Part shown: piece by piece, positions 60,670 through 64,000 of the stretch
Position numbering within the stretch: the first letter of the stretch is position 1
Layout of the letters: each line of letters begins with the position of its first letter
Assembly: GCA_964410065.1 (NCBI GenBank)
Contig: CAYPFO010000006.1
Span: forward strand, 25,950 to 89,949
Direction of reading: 5' to 3'
Length of the DNA: 64,000 nt
DNA from: Serpens sp964410065
Lineage (GTDB): Bacteria; Pseudomonadota; Gammaproteobacteria; Pseudomonadales; Pseudomonadaceae
Position numbers and translations under genes: made by a program
Notes under the pieces: model-generated
Told to the model about the DNA's origin: nothing
The model's input: the letters and a program-made list of their open reading frames with translations, nothing else
The model's database searches: none

Positions 60670-62591
60670 AAAGCTGGGGAAAGGGCTGGTATCACAGCAA
60701 CATTCACACCCACACCTTATTGGTCAGCCTGGTCCCGGCCCTGCTGCTGGGCATGATGCTGACCCTGTACTTCACCTTTACCCGCTTGCATGAGCTGCGC
60801 ATCGAGCTCAATGACACTGGCCAACTGATCGCCAACCAGTTGGCCCCGGCGGTCGAATACGGTGTCATCACAGGTAACGTGGCGGTACTCGACAGTCTTC
60901 TCAAGGCCACGCTAGGCACGCCCCATGTGCGCTATGTGGAAGTGCTCAACCGCCAGGAACAACTCTTGGCCCACGCCGGCACGCCCACCGAGGTCACCAG
61001 CCAACAATTGTTCTTCCAGGCACCCATTCGCCGGCAAAAAATTGTTCTGGACGACCCCTTTCTGTTCCAGCCTATCCATGACGTATCCACCCGTGACGAT
61101 TACATGGGTTGGGTGAACGTCCACATGACCACCGAAACCGTTTCCCAGCGCCAGCAACACCTGCTGCTACGCGCCGGCCTCTTGGCCATCTTTGCCCTGG
61201 CCTGCACCTTGTGGCTGGCCCGACGCCTGGCCAGCAGCCTGTCCAAACCGATCAGTGCGCTGGGGCGGGCCGTACAGGCCATCGAAAAAGGCGACTATGC
61301 CACGCCCCTGGCCGAACCTCGCCAGCGAGAGCTCGGCGACCTGACCCGACATATCAACCAGTTGGCTTCCGCGCTTGAACAGGCCAGCCATGATCAGCGG
61401 CAGATCATTGGAGAATTGGTCCAGGCACGAGAAGAGGCGGAAGCAGCCAACCGCACCAAGTCCGAGTTTCTGGCCATGATGAGCCATGAGCTGCGCACAC
61501 CAATGAATGGCGTGCTGGGCATGTTGCAGCTGCTGGAAACCACCGACATGAACCGCGAACAGGCCGAATACACAGCGTTGGCGAATCAGTCCACCGAGCA
61601 CTTGCTCAGAGTCATCAACGACATCCTCGATTTTTCACGCCTCGAACGTGGTGCTTTGCGCTTTGAATCCATTCCTTTCAAGCTGGAAGCGCTGCTGCAG
61701 GATACGCTGCAGGCCTTCCGGCACGCCGCAGACAAACAGCAGCTGAGCCTGGAGCTGACGGTGCAACCGAGCTTGCAAGGCCTCGAAGTGTGCGGGGACC
61801 CAACGCGCATCCGGCAAATACTGGTCAATCTGCTGGGTAACGCGCTGAAGTTCACCGAGCGTGGCGGCGTACGACTGGACGTTCGCTGGCACGCGCAAAA
61901 CACGCAACAGCTGCACCTTCATTGCGCAGTGCACGACACCGGCATTGGCATCTCCAAGGAACGCCTGGAAAACATGTTCGACCCCTTCCAGCAAGCGGAC
62001 AATTCGATATCCCGACGTTATGGCGGGACCGGGCTGGGGCTGTCGATTGCCCGTACCTTGGCGGAGGGCATGGCAGGTCGGCTGAATGCGCAGAGTCAGC
62101 CTGGTCAGGGCTCGACATTCATCCTTGAGCTGGAGCTGGCATTTGTGCAATCAGCGCAGCCACCGCGCCCATCCAACCAACCGGTGCCTTTGGGGCATGG
62201 CCAGTCCGTACTGTTGGTGGAAGACAATCCGGTCAATCAGACCGTCATTGAGGCCATGCTGCGCAGCCTCGGTTACCAGGTAACGCTGGCAGCCGACGGC
62301 TCCCAAGCCCTGCATTTGGCTGAGCAGGCCAGCTTTGCGGCCATTCTGATGGACTGCCATCTACTCGATCTGGACGGCTATGCAACCACCCGCCGCATCC
62401 GCCAGATGAAAGAACATTTCACCACGCCGATCATCGCCCTGACCGCCAATGCCCAGCAGGATGGACGGGAACGCTGCTTGGCAGCCGGAATGAACGATTA
62501 TCTGGCCAAACCCTTCAAACGGACCGATTTGCATAAAATATTGCTTTACTGGCTTCCTTGCCCAACCAAAGCCTTTAATGAGGAATGCTAA
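60666..62591 (+). CDS. hybrid sensor histidine kinase (PA1611-like)
   Basis: A 641-residue membrane kinase. TM1 is at residues 18-38, with a CHASE8-like periplasmic domain at about 39-165 and TM2 at 167-187. A HAMP domain spans about 185-240. HisKA has the phospho-accepting H274 (FLAMMSHELRTPMNGVLGML), and HATPase has FGGTGLGLSI-like text (RYGGTGLGLSIARTLAEG). The C-terminal receiver has D520, D563 (ILMDCHLLDLDG) and K615. In PAO1 the gene in this place, next to fabA (from memory), is PA1611, a RetS-binding kinase in the Gac/Rsm network. That functional link is inferred from synteny. Confidence 0.9.
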   Translation: MKSWGKGWYHSNIHTHTLLVSLVPALLLGMMLTLYFTFTRLHELRIELNDTGQLIANQLAPAVEYGVITGNVAVLDSLLKATLGTPHVRYVEVLNRQEQLLAHAGTPTEVTSQQLFFQAPIRRQKIVLDDPFLFQPIHDVSTRDDYMGWVNVHMTTETVSQRQQHLLLRAGLLAIFALACTLWLARRLASSLSKPISALGRAVQAIEKGDYATPLAEPRQRELGDLTRHINQLASALEQASHDQRQIIGELVQAREEAEAANRTKSEFLAMMSHELRTPMNGVLGMLQLLETTDMNREQAEYTALANQSTEHLLRVINDILDFSRLERGALRFESIPFKLEALLQDTLQAFRHAADKQQLSLELTVQPSLQGLEVCGDPTRIRQILVNLLGNALKFTERGGVRLDVRWHAQNTQQLHLHCAVHDTGIGISKERLENMFDPFQQADNSISRRYGGTGLGLSIARTLAEGMAGRLNAQSQPGQGSTFILELELAFVQSAQPPRPSNQPVPLGHGQSVLLVEDNPVNQTVIEAMLRSLGYQVTLAADGSQALHLAEQASFAAILMDCHLLDLDGYATTRRIRQMKEHFTTPIIALTANAQQDGRERCLAAGMNDYLAKPFKRTDLHKILLYWLPCPTKAFNEEC

Positions 62592-62627
62592 AGTAAGCCT
62601 TACATAAACTTGGTAATGCACAGTTAA

Positions 62628-62645
62628 AGTGAACAACTGTACTCT
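62628..62645. promoter_or_regulatory. candidate DesT/FabR-type operator before fabA
   Basis: AGTGAACAACTGTACTCT is an imperfect palindrome (12 of 18 positions) whose left half, AGTGAAC, matches what I recall of DesT-family operators at fabAB and desCB promoters. It lies 123 bp before the fabA ATG. Confidence 0.4.
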
Positions 62646-62767
62646 ATTCGCTGTGACTTTCATCCCAAGCTGGATGTCTCTAAGGCTAAGCCGCCACAGG
62701 GACCGTACCGGCAGAACGCTTTACCCGGCATAGAAGATGTGCCTGGGGATTTTCTTGAGGAGCACGC

Positions 62768-63283
62768 ATGACACAACAGAACGCATTCACCCGGGAAGAG
62801 TTGCTGCTTTGCAGCCGCGGTGAGCTGTTTGGCCCGGGTAATGCTCAACTGCCCGCTCCGAACATGCTGATGATCGACCGGATCACTCACATTACCGAGA
62901 ACGGCGGCAAGTACGGCAAGGGTGAAATCGTTGCCGAGCTCGACATTCATCCAGACCTGTGGTTCTTCGGTTGCCATTTTGAGGGCGACCCGGTCATGCC
63001 AGGCTGCTTGGGCCTGGATGCCATGTGGCAACTGGTCGGATTCTTCCTCGGCTGGCAGGGCAATCCCGGGCGCGGCCGCGCGCTGGGCTCCGGCGAAGTA
63101 AAATTCTTCGGCCAGGTGCTGCCCACCGCCAAGAAAGTCACGTACAACCTGCACATCAAGCGCACCATCAATCGCTCGCTGATTCTCGCCATCGCCGATG
63201 GCACCGTTAGCGTAGATGGTCGCGAAATCTACAGCGCCGAAGGCCTGCGCGTCGGTCTGTTCACCTCCACTGACAATTTTTGA
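62768..63283 (+). CDS. fabA: 3-hydroxydecanoyl-ACP dehydratase/isomerase FabA
   Basis: A 171-residue hotdog enzyme, the standard FabA length. The catalytic pair is H70 (FFGCHFEGDPVMPG) and D84 (GCLGLDAMWQ). It dehydrates 3-hydroxydecanoyl-ACP and isomerises the double bond, starting unsaturated fatty acid synthesis. GGAGCACGC precedes the ATG. It is followed 11 bp later by fabB, its usual operon partner. A DesT/FabR-like site lies upstream. Confidence 0.97.
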   Translation: MTQQNAFTREELLLCSRGELFGPGNAQLPAPNMLMIDRITHITENGGKYGKGEIVAELDIHPDLWFFGCHFEGDPVMPGCLGLDAMWQLVGFFLGWQGNPGRGRALGSGEVKFFGQVLPTAKKVTYNLHIKRTINRSLILAIADGTVSVDGREIYSAEGLRVGLFTSTDNF

Positions 63284-63294
63284 AGGGTATCCGC

Positions 63295-64000
63295 ATGCGT
63301 CGCGTCGTGATTACCGGTCTGGGCATCGTTTCCTGCCTGGGCACTGACAAAGCCACTGTCTCCGCCAGCCTGCGCGAAAGTCGCCCGGGCATCCGCTTCA
63401 ACCCGTCCTACGCCGAAATGGGCTTGCGCAGCCAGGTTTCCGGCTCGGTCGACCTGAATCTGGAAGAGCTGATCGACCGCAAGGTCTACCGGTTCATGGG
63501 CGACGCGGCGGCCTATGCCTACCTGTCCATGCAACAGGCGATCGCAGACGCGGGCCTGAGCGACGAGCAGGTGTCCAACCCGCGTACCGGCCTGATCGCC
63601 GGCTCCGGCGGTGCGTCCACCTTCAACCAGATGGAAGCCATGGACATCCTGCGCGAAAAAGGCGTCAAGCGCGTCGGTCCGTACCGCGTACCGCGCACCA
63701 TGGGCAGCACCGTGTCCGCCTGCCTGGCGACGCCGTTCAAGATCAAGGGCGTGAACTATTCGATTTCTTCCGCCTGCGCCACCAGTGCCCATTGCATCGG
63801 TAACGCCGTGGAACAAATCCAGCTGGGCAAGCAGGACATCGTCTTTGCCGGCGGCGGTGAAGAAGAACACTGGAGCCAGAGCTTCCTGTTCGACGCCATG
63901 GGCGCCCTGTCCACCCAATACAACGACACGCCGGAAAAGGCCTCGCGCGCCTACGACGCCAAGCGTGACGGTTTCGTCATCGCCGGCGGCGGCGGCATGG
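63295..64000 (+). CDS. fabB: beta-ketoacyl-ACP synthase I FabB (5' part)
   Basis: The gene runs off the right edge; 235 codons are visible of about 405. The N-terminus MRRVVITGLGIVSCLGTD and the active-site cysteine C161 in SISSACATSAH are present. So is the RAYDAKRDGFVIAGGGGM segment. FabB extends the FabA product in unsaturated fatty acid synthesis. GAAGGG precedes the ATG at 63295. The two catalytic histidines lie beyond the window. Confidence 0.96.
   Translation, partial: MRRVVITGLGIVSCLGTDKATVSASLRESRPGIRFNPSYAEMGLRSQVSGSVDLNLEELIDRKVYRFMGDAAAYAYLSMQQAIADAGLSDEQVSNPRTGLIAGSGGASTFNQMEAMDILREKGVKRVGPYRVPRTMGSTVSACLATPFKIKGVNYSISSACATSAHCIGNAVEQIQLGKQDIVFAGGGEEEHWSQSFLFDAMGALSTQYNDTPEKASRAYDAKRDGFVIAGGGGM

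Noticed and set aside
1..64000. CRISPR arrays, tRNA/rRNA genes, insertion sequences, prophage genes
   Set aside because: None seen on either strand by eye: no regularly spaced repeats, no cloverleaf-like sequence with CCA context, no transposase or phage structural proteins. A tRNAscan or Infernal run would be needed to exclude small RNAs.

Overview
The window is chromosomal DNA from a gammaproteobacterium of the Pseudomonas group (Pseudomonadaceae). This rests on an 83-residue OprI-type murein lipoprotein, fabA-fabB, a 4Fe-4S APS reductase (cysH) beside cysB, the thrH phosphoserine phosphatase, the acnD-prpC-prpB-GntR methylcitrate operon, and REP/REPIN repeats. From memory, several blocks follow Pseudomonas aeruginosa PAO1 order (the prp, PA1750-1768, PA2853-2875 and PA1609-1624 neighbourhoods). 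Species was not determined. I saw no rRNA, tRNA, CRISPR array, IS element or prophage.

Layout: 1-4185, methylcitrate cycle (acnD with an apparent frameshifting deletion, prpC, prpB, gntR) with two TGTCGACA operator-like sites. 4480-7538, a three-gene operon: retropepsin-like protease, inactive transglutaminase/7TM protein and ATP-grasp ligase. 7599-12715, a fil-like envelope/secretion cluster (DUF4124-repeat protein, FadL-like barrel, second barrel, C39 peptidase, small exported protein). 12917-18336, two overlapping MalT-like LuxR regulators. 18494-19837, pabB. 20069-26413, a four-gene SMC / KITE / kleisin / TOPRIM operon of the MksBEFG-Wadjet type, bracketed by two REPIN-like inverted repeats. 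26652-30762, thrH, cysH, cysB and a DAHP synthase. 30814-33169, GNAT, oprI, an L,D-transpeptidase and a small CxxC protein. 33238-39953, tesA, an ABC exporter, greB, thpR, a lipase-chaperone remnant and tatD. 40088-47571, a chemoreceptor, a thioesterase, CHAD, TgpA, DUF58, MoxR and a lipoprotein. 47694-56382, patatin, PerM-like, DUF4892, GST, two hydrolases, hotdog thioesterase, acyl-CoA ligase, SixA and DUF4389. 56471-64000, gpsA, a TonB receptor / periplasmic binding protein / hybrid kinase triad, fabA and partial fabB.

Most genes are housekeeping or conserved envelope functions. The accessory element is the SMC-TOPRIM operon, whose family cleaves or restricts circular plasmid DNA in other bacteria. 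In PAO1, as I remember it, pabB and thrH are adjacent, so the operon looks like an insertion between them. Its gene order differs from canonical jetABCD and its TOPRIM protein is short. Other points for follow-up are the disrupted acnD, the shrunken lipase-chaperone gene where lipA would be expected, the fil-like cluster with tandem MalT-type regulators, the receptor-binding protein-kinase triad, and several strong palindromes next to start codons.
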